NCBI GenBank assembly: GCA_002479215.1
Contig: DLME01000260.1
Coordinates: 1 to 15,913 of the forward strand
Source: Syntrophaceae bacterium UBA7544
Lineage (GTDB): Bacteria; Desulfobacterota; Syntrophia; Syntrophales; Smithellaceae
Length of the DNA: 15,913 bases
Reading direction: 5' to 3'
This document shows positions 1 to 7,795 of the stretch, piece after piece (positions within the stretch are counted from its first letter, which is position 1; the number at the start of each line of letters is the position of its first letter). A program made the position numbers and the translations under genes. The notes beneath the pieces were generated by a model. It was not told the origin of the DNA. It worked only from the letters and a program-made list of their open reading frames with translations, and did no database searches.

Positions 1-7
1 TTCCTTA

Positions 8-46
8 AGAATCGAAGATTCTCCGCGGCTTGTCGCGGAGAGCTTC
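8..46. repeat. Tandem hairpin repeat downstream of the DUF2845 gene
   Basis: Two adjoining inverted repeats are visible: AGAATC-gaa-GATTCT at 8-22 and CTCCGCG-gcttgt-CGCGGAG at 21-40. An outer GAAG (14-17) can pair with CTTC (43-46) to lengthen the second. The element lies just beyond the 3' end of a minus-strand gene. It resembles in layout (two hairpins in a row, GCTTG loop) the elements at 9715-9761 and 10323-10382. There is no run of T on either side, so it is not a classic intrinsic terminator. It may protect the mRNA 3' end or be a dispersed REP-like unit. Confidence 0.55.
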
Positions 47-73
47 AATTATAGCTTTGCATGAAAAGCATGT

Positions 74-373
74 TCACTTTCCCCGGCAATTTGATTTGCC
101 TTTGCCGCGGCCTTCGGTAGTTTCATTTTTTAAAATATTATTTTCAAATGTAAGGGCGTAAATGAAATCCCCATTGCCACAGTTATAGTGCCATATATGC
201 ACTTTTTTACTGAGTTTTTCCTTTGATGTTGGCTTTCCACAAGTTACCAGCACTTGCGTTTTAGTATCGCCGCTGCTCACAATGCCTGATCCGCAGCGAA
301 AAGCCCAGCAATTGGCGGTGGCAAAAAATAAGGCGATAGAACAAACAACTAAAACTTTTGTCATGATATGCAT
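74..373 (-). CDS. Small exported DUF2845-family protein
   Basis: This 99-residue protein starts with a signal peptide: a basic start, a hydrophobic stretch at about residues 5-20, and a likely cleavage after NCWA near residue 24. The mature part begins FRCGSGIVSSGD and continues with VLVTCGKPTSKE. This is the Cys-Gly-x-G-x-(I/V)-x-x-G-D ... CG-(K/E)-P signature of the DUF2845 family of periplasmic proteins of unknown function. Cys27 and Cys45 could form a disulfide. The start at 373 is favoured by a strong AGGAGGGAGG ribosome site; a second ATG three codons in is possible. It lies 14 bases after the methyltransferase stop and is probably co-transcribed with it. The tail is Lys/Gly-rich. The family call is from motif memory, and the function is unknown. 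Confidence 0.8.
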   Translation of the reverse strand: MHIMTKVLVVCSIALFFATANCWAFRCGSGIVSSGDTKTQVLVTCGKPTSKEKLSKKVHIWHYNCGNGDFIYALTFENNILKNETTEGRGKGKSNCRGK

Positions 374-387
374 GCTTTTCCTCCCTC

Positions 388-1323
388 CTATTTTTCCATT
401 TTAATCATTACCATATATTCATACTTGTAAAGATCGTAAACGAATTGCCGGATAATCTCTTGTTCGGAAGTAAAGGGTGTTACTAACCTAAGCGCGGTCA
501 AAACCTTGCTGTTAAAGTCCAAAGGCAGAAAATCCGCTATCTGTCCGCGCTTGATTTTATAATGAAACATTTTCGCAATTTTTTGCAAGTAAGAAAATTT
601 AATAGTGTATTCATCATGGCCTTTGAGCGGTATCTTTTCGGGAATCTCCGATGATTCGATATTAATGTAAGGTTTTAATCGCTCGGGTACTATGGTTTCG
701 CAACTATGTTCACTGAGATATATATATTTTATTCCGCCGTGGCAGAGTTTTTCCAAGACTTCCATGGCGCCTATATTTATATTTTCTTCCTCCTTGAAAG
801 GCAAATTATATTTTTCGCTAAAATAAGTTGCTTTTTCCAGATAACACGCCAGTTCCTCCGCATGTTCAATATTTTCTTCAGTGTGTGCAACTAATGTCGG
901 CAAATCACCTAAGTTTTCATTCATGATGACCAAATCAAAAGGTGCAAGGGCATTTATCTTTATCGGTAAAATGTCATTTTCTAAAAAAACAACATCAAAT
1001 TCCTGTAAATTTTCCTTTTGTTTTTTCAGCAGATAAGGAGAAATATCCAACATTGTCGCTTTGAGCCGCCGATTAAGTGAAAGAAAATCGCGCATAAGGT
1101 AACCGAGTCCGCCGCCAATTTCCAAAATATTATGTATCTTTTTTAAGGGAATCAGCTTTTCTAAATACCGGTAGAGTTGAATGCCGAACGAATTCTTTGT
1201 TTGCAAAACACTGCGGCAAGGGCTATTTTCCGGATAAAGGGCGTTACAAACTGTAAGTTCCCAGCCCAGAGAAGTTAAATTATTTATATGATAGTTGTCC
1301 GTGGTGTTTAATGAGTAACCCAT
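388..1323 (-). CDS. Class I SAM-dependent methyltransferase
   Basis: This 311-residue protein contains the SAM-binding motif I ILEIGGGLGYLMRDF at about residues 66-80. The following Rossmann segments are also visible: an acidic strand end KATMLDIS about 20 residues later, DVVFLENDILP, and the DLVIMNE strand with downstream elements. The substrate cannot be told. An N-terminal stretch of about 60 residues and a long C-terminal half rich in Lys, Tyr and Phe surround the core. It is the first gene of a minus-strand pair with the DUF2845 gene and is divergent from addB across 143 AT-rich bases. No clear Shine-Dalgarno precedes the ATG at 1323; the sequence upstream is an A/T run. The methyltransferase fold is confident; any role in small-molecule, lipid or protein methylation is unresolved. 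Confidence 0.8.
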   Translation of the reverse strand: MGYSLNTTDNYHINNLTSLGWELTVCNALYPENSPCRSVLQTKNSFGIQLYRYLEKLIPLKKIHNILEIGGGLGYLMRDFLSLNRRLKATMLDISPYLLKKQKENLQEFDVVFLENDILPIKINALAPFDLVIMNENLGDLPTLVAHTEENIEHAEELACYLEKATYFSEKYNLPFKEEENINIGAMEVLEKLCHGGIKYIYLSEHSCETIVPERLKPYINIESSEIPEKIPLKGHDEYTIKFSYLQKIAKMFHYKIKRGQIADFLPLDFNSKVLTALRLVTPFTSEQEIIRQFVYDLYKYEYMVMIKMEK

Positions 1324-1466
1324 ATTTTTATAATGAAAATTAATACTGGTTTTGCAAAAATTGTGATATTTAATTTACTTAATTTAACAAAGCAAAAAAA
1401 GCCATGAAAATATTCGTCAAGCGATAAATTGGTTAAAAGAAACATTAATGTCCATCGGGAGGCGAC
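1324..1466. promoter_or_regulatory. Divergent intergenic region, methyltransferase / addB
   Basis: These 143 AT-rich bases separate two genes read outward, so at least two promoters must lie here or just inside the genes. A plus-strand TATAAT occurs at 1328-1333, but its -35 match is weak. On the minus strand TTGCAA and CATTAT are spaced 16 bases apart, but they would leave almost no leader before the methyltransferase ATG. addB has a good ribosome site (GGGAGG) seven bases or so before ATG 1467. I cannot assign a promoter with confidence. Confidence 0.3.
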
Positions 1467-3851
1467 ATGTCGCGATATTCGGAAAAGATAATAGAGCTTC
1501 TGAGCATTGATCATCCCGATCTTTCCGCCTGGACAATAATTTGTGTCAACGAAAGGGCTGTAGACCCCCTGCAACACCTTATACACAGCAAGCTTGGCGG
1601 TATCCTGCCCCAGGTCGAAAGTCTTGATTCATACATTACTAAAAAAATCAGCAGTAAACTGAATCTCCATCCTGTTCCCGGTGAAGAGCAGCTTCTTTTA
1701 TTCATCCAATTCCTAGCTGAAAGATTTCCGGATGAGCAATACCCCGCCAGACGTGCCGCCAGTCTTCTGCCCTTGATCGCTAAACTTGCGGAATATAATA
1801 TTGGCAGGGATACAATTTTCGGTGGCGAGCGGTTTACCGAGGATGAATGGAACAGGCTTGAGGAATACCTGGAAACCGCGCAGGATTTCCGTGAATGGCT
1901 TTCTAAGATAAATCTTTTCGTGCCGGAACTGGAAATATCTCTGCTCGACGCGATAACTCCCGGAGAAAAGGAAGTATTTATCGGACTTCCCGAGATAACG
2001 CCAGTTACCGAGTGCTTCTACAGAAAGATAAGCAAGGAAAGGTTGTTCATTGATAAGCCGCTTTTCGGGACTGATTTATCCGGTCCGGACAAGCTGCCCT
2101 TCGATTCGGCAAAAAATCTTGTCTTATCCTTCGGCGGAGGGGTTACACCTTCGGAAGGAACGGGCATTGAGCTGGCCTCGCTTGCCGGACTTCATGCCCT
2201 GGTTGACCTTGTTACGCTGGAGGTTTCTGCTTTTCTCAAAGAAAGATCTGGCGATGATCAGTTGATGATATTTCTTCTTGATGAGTCGCTCACGCCAATG
2301 CTCTGGCACAGATCACTGCGCCTGTTCGGGAATGCCGTCAATCTTGCTGTCTGGCTGCCGTTTTCGACAACTTCGGCGGGAAGGAGGCTGTTAGCTGAGG
2401 TAGAAAAGGCTCAAGAGTTGGGACAAACGCCCGATTTCAAGAGATTTGCCACAACCTGCGCGATGGAGTTATCCAGGAACAGAGACAGTTATGTTCGTGA
2501 GGAGTGTGAGGCGCTGGAGGCGGCCGTATCTTTTTCCACTCTCCTTGATGAATGGAAAGAGAGGCTGGGGCGTAATCTGCCTGATGCCGTGAAAATACTG
2601 ATAGAAGCTAAAAAATTCCGCGTCACAGGAAGCAGATCGGCGCCGGTGCAGGTTGTCGGTTTTGGCCATGTTTCGGGCGAGAGATTCAGGAGAGGACTGA
2701 TACTTCCTCTGGACAGCGGCATAATGCCTACTCAGCCCTTTGAAGGACCTTTCATAAATCCGGTACATGTTCCACAGATGAGGAAGAGCGTCTTTGAATA
2801 TGAGGATCTTGTTTTCAGGCAGATTCTGGCCCAGGGCGACAGGATCAAGATAGTAGCGGTGAACGATATAATCAGGGAAAAAACACCGAGCTACTACATG
2901 AGCCTTCTGGCGCAGGAATTCGGTAAATCAGTCACGGCAATGGAATTTAAAGAACCGTCCCCGGAGAGGCGAAGCACTGAAAAGCCTGCGATAAAAATTG
3001 ATGATAATCTAAGGAATAAGCTGAAAGATTTCACCTATTCTTTTTCGAGCCTGGGCAAGATACTGAGTTGTCCGTTTTTGTTTTACCATCAATATATACT
3101 TGGCATAGAACCTCCTTCGTTTATGGACGATGATGAAAAAATAAATATGAAGATGGGAAGCTTTGTTCATAAATTCCTGCAACAAATCTCGACCGCTAAG
3201 GACAAGTTTGATTACTGGGAGAAGCTTTTTGATAAACTGTGGGAAAGTGATGAAAACTTTGAGATCAGAGATATTGACGGGATAAATATCTACATGCTCA
3301 ACGCGAAAATATTTTTAAAGGAAATATACGAGGACGAGAAAGAATCCGGCGAGCGCTTAATATTTGCCGATAATGCTCTGGCGTGCGAGAAAAGATTTAG
3401 CGGGATGATCGCCGGAAGTTATAAGATAACCGGATTTTCAGACAGACTGGTCAATATCGCGGGACGAACCGAAGTTATTGATTTCAAGTATATCAAAAAG
3501 CAAAGCAAATACGATCTTTCGGGAAAAACAACGATGCTGCAACGCTTTATAGAAAAAGGTATTCTGCACCCCGCGGCACAGCTTATTATCTACCAGCACT
3601 TTAATAAAGATGTGGAAGGGGCGCGCTTTTATTTCCTGAAGGAGCCGACAAAAGATCGCGAAATTAATCTTCCTCCTGCAGAAAGTGCCAATGCGGAGGC
3701 GCTGATGCTGGCCATTAAAGAGCGCCTGGACGAGATTATTGGCGGCAGTGAACTTCTGCCCAAACATGATTGTGAAGAGTGTGAATACTGTTTGTTTAAG
3801 GCATTATGCGGAAGGGAAGATTTTTATAAGACTTCCCGGGGGAATATCTGA
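1467..3851 (+). CDS. addB: AddB-like PD-(D/E)XK nuclease subunit with Fe-S cluster
   Basis: This 794-residue protein is probably the AddB/RexB-type partner of the helicase-nuclease that follows. The C-terminal nuclease domain opens with SFSSLGKILSCPFLFYHQY, where Cys535 is the first Fe-S ligand. It goes on to GSFVHKFLQ, ITGFSDRL and VIDFKYIKK (Asp672 and Lys674 of the D-x-K catalytic motif). It ends with Cys769/772/775/781; C772-x2-C775-x5-C781 plus Cys535 matches the [4Fe-4S] staple known in AddB. The N-terminal region is a degenerate helicase fold with no Walker A (GxxxxGK) near the start, and the protein is shorter than Bacillus AddB (about 1,160 residues). Start: ATG after GGGAGG. Its stop overlaps the next start (TGATG), showing translational coupling. 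Role: resection of double-strand breaks together with the next gene. Confidence 0.85.
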   Translation: MSRYSEKIIELLSIDHPDLSAWTIICVNERAVDPLQHLIHSKLGGILPQVESLDSYITKKISSKLNLHPVPGEEQLLLFIQFLAERFPDEQYPARRAASLLPLIAKLAEYNIGRDTIFGGERFTEDEWNRLEEYLETAQDFREWLSKINLFVPELEISLLDAITPGEKEVFIGLPEITPVTECFYRKISKERLFIDKPLFGTDLSGPDKLPFDSAKNLVLSFGGGVTPSEGTGIELASLAGLHALVDLVTLEVSAFLKERSGDDQLMIFLLDESLTPMLWHRSLRLFGNAVNLAVWLPFSTTSAGRRLLAEVEKAQELGQTPDFKRFATTCAMELSRNRDSYVREECEALEAAVSFSTLLDEWKERLGRNLPDAVKILIEAKKFRVTGSRSAPVQVVGFGHVSGERFRRGLILPLDSGIMPTQPFEGPFINPVHVPQMRKSVFEYEDLVFRQILAQGDRIKIVAVNDIIREKTPSYYMSLLAQEFGKSVTAMEFKEPSPERRSTEKPAIKIDDNLRNKLKDFTYSFSSLGKILSCPFLFYHQYILGIEPPSFMDDDEKINMKMGSFVHKFLQQISTAKDKFDYWEKLFDKLWESDENFEIRDIDGINIYMLNAKIFLKEIYEDEKESGERLIFADNALACEKRFSGMIAGSYKITGFSDRLVNIAGRTEVIDFKYIKKQSKYDLSGKTTMLQRFIEKGILHPAAQLIIYQHFNKDVEGARFYFLKEPTKDREINLPPAESANAEALMLAIKERLDEIIGGSELLPKHDCEECEYCLFKALCGREDFYKTSRGNI

Positions 3852-6640
3852 TGAAAAGTATTCTTCTGAAAGCCTCGGCTGGTTCGGGAAAAACAACAAG
3901 GCTCACCGAAGAAGTGTTCGAAAGAATACTTATCGGCGGAAAATTCATCACCGCGCTGACCTTTACCCGCGCCGCCACGACCGAGATGCGCTCCCGGATA
4001 ATGAAAGAGATAGCCGAAAAAAAGGGGCTGACTCTGTTGGAGCGCTTGCGGCTGATTATGGAGGCTGGCCGCGTCGGGTATTCGACAATAGATTCTTTTT
4101 TTTACCGGCTCTTTGCCGCTTTGTTCGGTTTTGCGCCGAAGCTGGCGGACGAAAAAGCGCAGATGGAAATATTGCGCGAGATAGAAGTCCTTTTCCGCGA
4201 CAATATCATGCAAAGCGGTAAAGCCAATAAGATAATAGTCGCGGCCAAAATATTAAGAACAGACATAGACACACTTTGGGGTCCTCTTGTGGATGAACAG
4301 GCTATCGAGCGCTGCCTGGTGGATATGGAAAGATTTGCCGATCTTGATGATCTTATGAAAGAGAACGGCGTGTTAAGGAACAAACTGGAATCCATCAGCG
4401 AAAAGGCAAAGGCTTTGTCGGACAAAATGCCGCCTAATGTAAACAAGCGGGTTATAAATTATTTAGCCGATTATGATAATTTTATTTCCAAGACAGTGGC
4501 AACCCATTCCGATCTGGAAAATTACACGAGCCTGGGCAAGACGATAGAGTGGGGTAAGAAACCTTATTCGGACCTGAACAGGATATTCAAGGATTACAGA
4601 AAAACTGCCGAGAAGCTGTCCATTAACAAGGCTCTCCTTAGGGAGCTTGCCGTAGCATTTCTTTGCGAGATATATTTTGAAGCAGCTGACGCCGTAAAGG
4701 AGAAAGAAGGACTGATATTTTTCTTCGATGTCCGAAGAGGCCTCCTTGATCTTGACGGTGCAGCATCAATGGAACGTCCGAAGCTCATGAGTAATTATTT
4801 TTCTCTGGGGCTTGACCGGGCTGAGCATCTGCTGATTGACGAATTTCAGGATACCTCTAAAGGCGATATCGCGATACTGCTGCCTCTGATTGATGAGATT
4901 TTATCCGGCCGGGGTGAGCGCGGCGAACGGTCTTTCTTTGCTGTAGGCGATTGGAAACAAATGATCTACGGGTGGCGCGGCGCAGACCGCGAGGCTCTGG
5001 AAGAGGCTATCGGCAACTACATCAAGAACAAAGTTATCACGGAAAGCTCGCTCGAATATAATTATCGCAGCACGCCTCTGCTTATTTCTTTTTTCAATAA
5101 ACTTGTAGAAAATCTGTTTTCCGGAAAAGAAAAAACGGAAACGCAGAAACCGCCGGAGAAGCTGGATACTTTTGACGGTGTGACAGAGGTTAATCGTGTT
5201 GAACTGGGAAAAGATGGCAATTCGGAAGCCCCTTTCTATCCCGTGATAGTTGAGTATTTGAAAAGGAAAAAGGCTGAGTATGGCTGCCCCTGGGGAGATA
5301 TGGCGGTGCTGGCTTTGACCAACAACCATGTCCAGAAGATAGAAGCCGAGCTTTTAAAAAACGACATCGGAGTTTCAGCGGTTAAAGGAAGACAGCTTCT
5401 TTCAACAGAGGAAGGAGTGGCGGTAATGCTTTTTATTGCCGGTGTTCTGGCCAAAGATGATGAGACACGATTCGTCGCCACAGTGGCAGCCTCGCCGTTA
5501 TTCAGAGAGATGTTCGGCAATATTGAGGATATCCGGGCGGAGTTTGCGCAAAAGTATCCACAACCATTCGTGTTAATGGTGGTTAGTTGCGCGATTGAAC
5601 TTTTGCGCGGGAAGCTGCCTTCAACAATACTTGATATCTGGCAGGATGAGGCGCAGATTTTCTTTAGTGAAGGCGGTGCTGATGTGGATAGTTTTCTTCT
5701 GAGGATGTTCAATCTCCGGTTTAGCGTGAAGGTGCCGGAAGCGGAGCAAAGTGAAAATATTAAGGTTGACACTATTCACGGGACAAAAGGCCTGCAGTTT
5801 AAACATGTGTTTGTTTTCTGGAATGAGGATGAAAAACCGTCGCCGTTCTATCTGGAAGCCGAAAAATGTCATGTGCAATTTACAGGCAAGGAGCTTGAAT
5901 TCCTCGAAGCGAGCGATTCGGCAATGGCCAAAGACATCATTGAAAGTCATGAAATAAATCTGAAACAACTACGCCGGGAGAAGGCGAATGTTTTCTATGT
6001 TGCTGCAACACGAGCCATAAGAACACTGACCGTTTTTCTACCGACAAAAAAAGATGGCAACTACAAGCCTGTTCATCAGGCCGTGCTGGATACCTTTTCG
6101 CGGTTTGTACCGGATGGCAGTAAGAAAGAAATTTGTTATTTGTCCGGCAGGAAAAAAGAACCGGAACCAGTAATAATACTCAGTGTGCCTGCAAAGCATA
6201 ATGATGAGCCGGAAAAATACGGCGAAATTGATCCTGTGCTGGTATCGGCCAATATCAAGGCTGGTATTATGAGAGGTGATCGGCTGCACCGCTGGCTGGC
6301 CAAAGTTGTTGATCGAGCCGAGCTTCCGCCAGCCGGAGAACTAAACGATGAAGAATATGAAGCGGCTGTTTGTTTTGTTGAAAGAAGCGATGTTTCCGCC
6401 GTAATGTTCCGACCGGGCAACATCTATATCGAGCAACAGATATCGGATAAAGAAAACTTTGGTATTGTGGATAGAATGATCGTGTCGGATAATCTCATTA
6501 CAATTATCGATTATAAATCCGGTTCCATGAGAGGACTAAGGTACAAATACGAGGAACAGCTCAATCGTTACACAAAGATTATGGCAACACTCTATCCGCA
6601 AAAAAGGATAGAATATTATATGCTTTCGATAGATATTTGA
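3851..6640 (+). CDS. addA: AddA-like UvrD-family helicase/nuclease
   Basis: This 929-residue superfamily 1A helicase has a C-terminal RecB-type nuclease. Motif I is ASAGSGKTT (residues 8-16). Walker B/motif II is LLIDEFQDT (Asp330, Glu331). Motif III is GDWKQMIYGWRGAD from about residue 366, motif V is TIHGTKGLQF around His643, and motif VI is FYVAATRA (Tyr716, Arg721). The nuclease domain shows GDRLHRWL, then GIVDRM (Asp874), IIDYKSG (Asp887, Lys889) and the downstream YEEQLNRY motif, so the catalytic set looks complete. AddA usually has about 1,100-1,200 residues, so this is a compact form. It is coupled to addB by a one-base overlap. Together they should unwind and degrade DNA ends and load recombinase. 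A RecB origin is less likely given the AddB-type partner and the absence of recC and recD. Confidence 0.88.
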   Translation: MKSILLKASAGSGKTTRLTEEVFERILIGGKFITALTFTRAATTEMRSRIMKEIAEKKGLTLLERLRLIMEAGRVGYSTIDSFFYRLFAALFGFAPKLADEKAQMEILREIEVLFRDNIMQSGKANKIIVAAKILRTDIDTLWGPLVDEQAIERCLVDMERFADLDDLMKENGVLRNKLESISEKAKALSDKMPPNVNKRVINYLADYDNFISKTVATHSDLENYTSLGKTIEWGKKPYSDLNRIFKDYRKTAEKLSINKALLRELAVAFLCEIYFEAADAVKEKEGLIFFFDVRRGLLDLDGAASMERPKLMSNYFSLGLDRAEHLLIDEFQDTSKGDIAILLPLIDEILSGRGERGERSFFAVGDWKQMIYGWRGADREALEEAIGNYIKNKVITESSLEYNYRSTPLLISFFNKLVENLFSGKEKTETQKPPEKLDTFDGVTEVNRVELGKDGNSEAPFYPVIVEYLKRKKAEYGCPWGDMAVLALTNNHVQKIEAELLKNDIGVSAVKGRQLLSTEEGVAVMLFIAGVLAKDDETRFVATVAASPLFREMFGNIEDIRAEFAQKYPQPFVLMVVSCAIELLRGKLPSTILDIWQDEAQIFFSEGGADVDSFLLRMFNLRFSVKVPEAEQSENIKVDTIHGTKGLQFKHVFVFWNEDEKPSPFYLEAEKCHVQFTGKELEFLEASDSAMAKDIIESHEINLKQLRREKANVFYVAATRAIRTLTVFLPTKKDGNYKPVHQAVLDTFSRFVPDGSKKEICYLSGRKKEPEPVIILSVPAKHNDEPEKYGEIDPVLVSANIKAGIMRGDRLHRWLAKVVDRAELPPAGELNDEEYEAAVCFVERSDVSAVMFRPGNIYIEQQISDKENFGIVDRMIVSDNLITIIDYKSGSMRGLRYKYEEQLNRYTKIMATLYPQKRIEYYMLSIDI

Positions 6641-7175
6641 TGAGTTTTATGGGGCTTTTTATTTGAATACGTTTTAGACTGACTTACTTGAGTGCTGAAG
6701 TGCCGGGTCAAAATGGCTCAATTCAAACTTGATTTATGGTGCAAGCATTGGGGGCAGGTCACTTAATAATTGTCAATTAATTAGGAAATCTTGACCACAA
6801 AATGTGGAGTATAAATTGTATTTATTACTGATTGAAGTCCAGTATACTAGATAAGGATAACGACTTGTTTCTTTCAGGAAGAAGTCTAGCATAATAAGGA
6901 ACGAACCCTCCGGTTAATGGCAAATCAAATTTTCCAAACGTCTGGGAATATTCCTGGCAACGATTTTCTGCGCTGGAACATGATTTTTGGCAACTAGGTG
7001 GGTGTCCTAGAAGCACCCTTTTTTAGGCTACGAGTTGCAGATACGATTTCCATAAAAAGGGACCCATACCCCTTTGTTTGCAGAAACCTGGTCATGCGGG
7101 TGGTGTCGGATAAGCATTCTTTTTCCTGTGGCAGATGAGAGCGTAGAATGTCAGTTATTTTGCACATGAAAATAA
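6641..7175. other. Gene-poor decayed region after addA
   Basis: I see no intact gene in these 535 bases. All frames are broken by stops and no ORF here has both a ribosome site and a recognisable motif. The stretch 6703-6770 contains GGGTCA, GGCTCAATTCAAAC and AGGTCA, which resemble the short repeats at the ends of IS21-family elements, but this is weak. A CCACA-aaa-TGTGG inverted repeat lies near 6794-6806. Hairpins sit at 7000-7018 and 7056-7075 (AAAGGG/CCCTTT). The region leads into the RecB fragment at 7176 and is best read as a scar of past rearrangement. Confidence 0.5.
7000..7024 (+). terminator. Possible intrinsic terminator with a competing upstream hairpin
   Basis: GGGTG (7000-7004) pairs with CACCC (7014-7018) across a nine-base loop and is followed directly by six T residues (7019-7024). 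This is the form of a short rho-independent terminator on the plus strand. An alternative stem, CTAGG (6994-6998) with CCTAG (7006-7010), would use part of the loop and exclude the first stem. No gene is near enough to assign it: addA ends 360 bases upstream. Confidence 0.4.
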
Positions 7176-7328
7176 AAGGAGGCCGAAGGCAAGTATTATC
7201 TAGCAGACTGGAAATCCAATTACCTGGGCAATGATTACGAAAGTTACACGCCCCAATCTCTGCGGGAGGCCATGCTCAAATCTTCTTACATAATGCAGTA
7301 TTGGATATACACCCTTGCGCTGGATTAA
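7176..7328 (+). pseudogene. recB: RecB nuclease-domain fragment (gene remnant)
   Basis: An open stretch of 50 codons bounded by stops reads EAEGKYYLADWKSNYLG, then SYTPQSLREAML, then MQYWIYTLALD. This matches, in order, the C-terminal nuclease core of RecB: the (Y/F)Y-(L/I)-x-D-(W/Y)-K-S-N-x-L-G catalytic strand with the Asp and Lys of motif D-x-K, then Y(T/S)xxxL..AM, then the (D)LQY..YTLAL(H) segment. There is no start codon in place, nothing of the helicase domains or of the preceding GFIDL strand, and the frame ends at TAA 7326, right after the point where RecB would read HRYL. It is therefore a broken piece of a gene about 3.5 kb long. The match is from recalled family consensus, which is very distinctive. 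Confidence 0.85.
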
Positions 7329-7635
7329 AACACAAAACAAAGATAATATCCGTTTAATACCGGTTGAAGAAATTGATTATTTTCAGGCCGGAGATAAATA
7401 TACCCTGATGATGACGGCCCAGGGAGAATCTTTAATTAAAAAAAGTATCAAAGAACTGGCCCATGAACTCGATCCGCAGCAATTCTGGCAAATTCATCGG
7501 GGAACTATCGTAAACGTATCCCGGATTGAAAATATCAGTCGGTCCCTTACAGGCAGGGGAGTTATAAAACTCAGAAAGAGACCGGAATCTCTCACCGTGA
7601 GCCGTAACTACTTGCATCTTTTCAAACAGATGTAA
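7315..7635 (+). pseudogene. LytTR DNA-binding domain, response regulator lacking its receiver
   Basis: This 106-codon frame starts at a TTG with no ribosome site. It encodes a complete LytTR domain: LRWIKTQNKDNIRLIPVEEI, DYFQAGDKYTLMM, SLIKKSIKELAHELDP, FWQIHRGTIVNVSRI, TVSRNYLHLFKQM. Full LytTR response regulators have about 240-260 residues with a CheY-like receiver first. Here the receiver and linker are gone, and the sequence upstream of codon 1 is the RecB fragment in another frame. The frame is intact to its TAA at 7633, so a free DNA-binding domain could still be made, but no promoter or Shine-Dalgarno is seen. I read it as a 5'-truncated gene. No partner histidine kinase is in the window. 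Confidence 0.8.
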
Positions 7636-7724
7636 TTTGTAAAAATTAATATATATTAACTGTCTTGATCACTTCAAAAAATCTTGCATGACAGAAAAAT
7701 CGTCCGATGATTCCAATAAAAAAA

Positions 7725-7760
7725 GACTCTCTCGTGATGATCGCGAGGGAGTCTTTTTTT
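7725..7760. terminator. Bidirectional intrinsic terminator
   Basis: A stem GACTCTCTCG / CGAGGGAGTC (one G-T wobble) spans 7725-7753. Seven A residues precede it (7718-7724) and seven T residues follow it (7754-7760). The structure can therefore stop transcription from both sides: from the LytTR remnant on the plus strand and from the transporter gene on the minus strand, which converge here. Confidence 0.9.
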
Positions 7761-7795
7761 ATTTCAAAAACGGCTTAACCGAATTCTAATTGTGT

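Noticed and set aside
1308..1586. Minus-strand open frame of 92 codons over the divergent promoter region
   Set aside because: It overlaps the 5' ends of both the methyltransferase and addB, has no ribosome site or recognisable domain, and is best explained as a shadow frame.
3739..4221. Plus-strand 160-codon frame across the addB/addA boundary
   Set aside because: It lies in another frame of two strongly supported genes, and its composition (Arg-rich, no motif) is that of a shadow.
6825..7016. 63-codon minus-strand frame in the scar region
   Set aside because: No Shine-Dalgarno, no recognisable motif, and it spans the terminator-like hairpin; not enough to call a gene.
7647..7660. TTAATATATATTAA perfect palindrome after the LytTR remnant
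   Set aside because: A low-complexity AT palindrome of this length is expected by chance in AT-rich intergenic DNA; no second copy was noticed.
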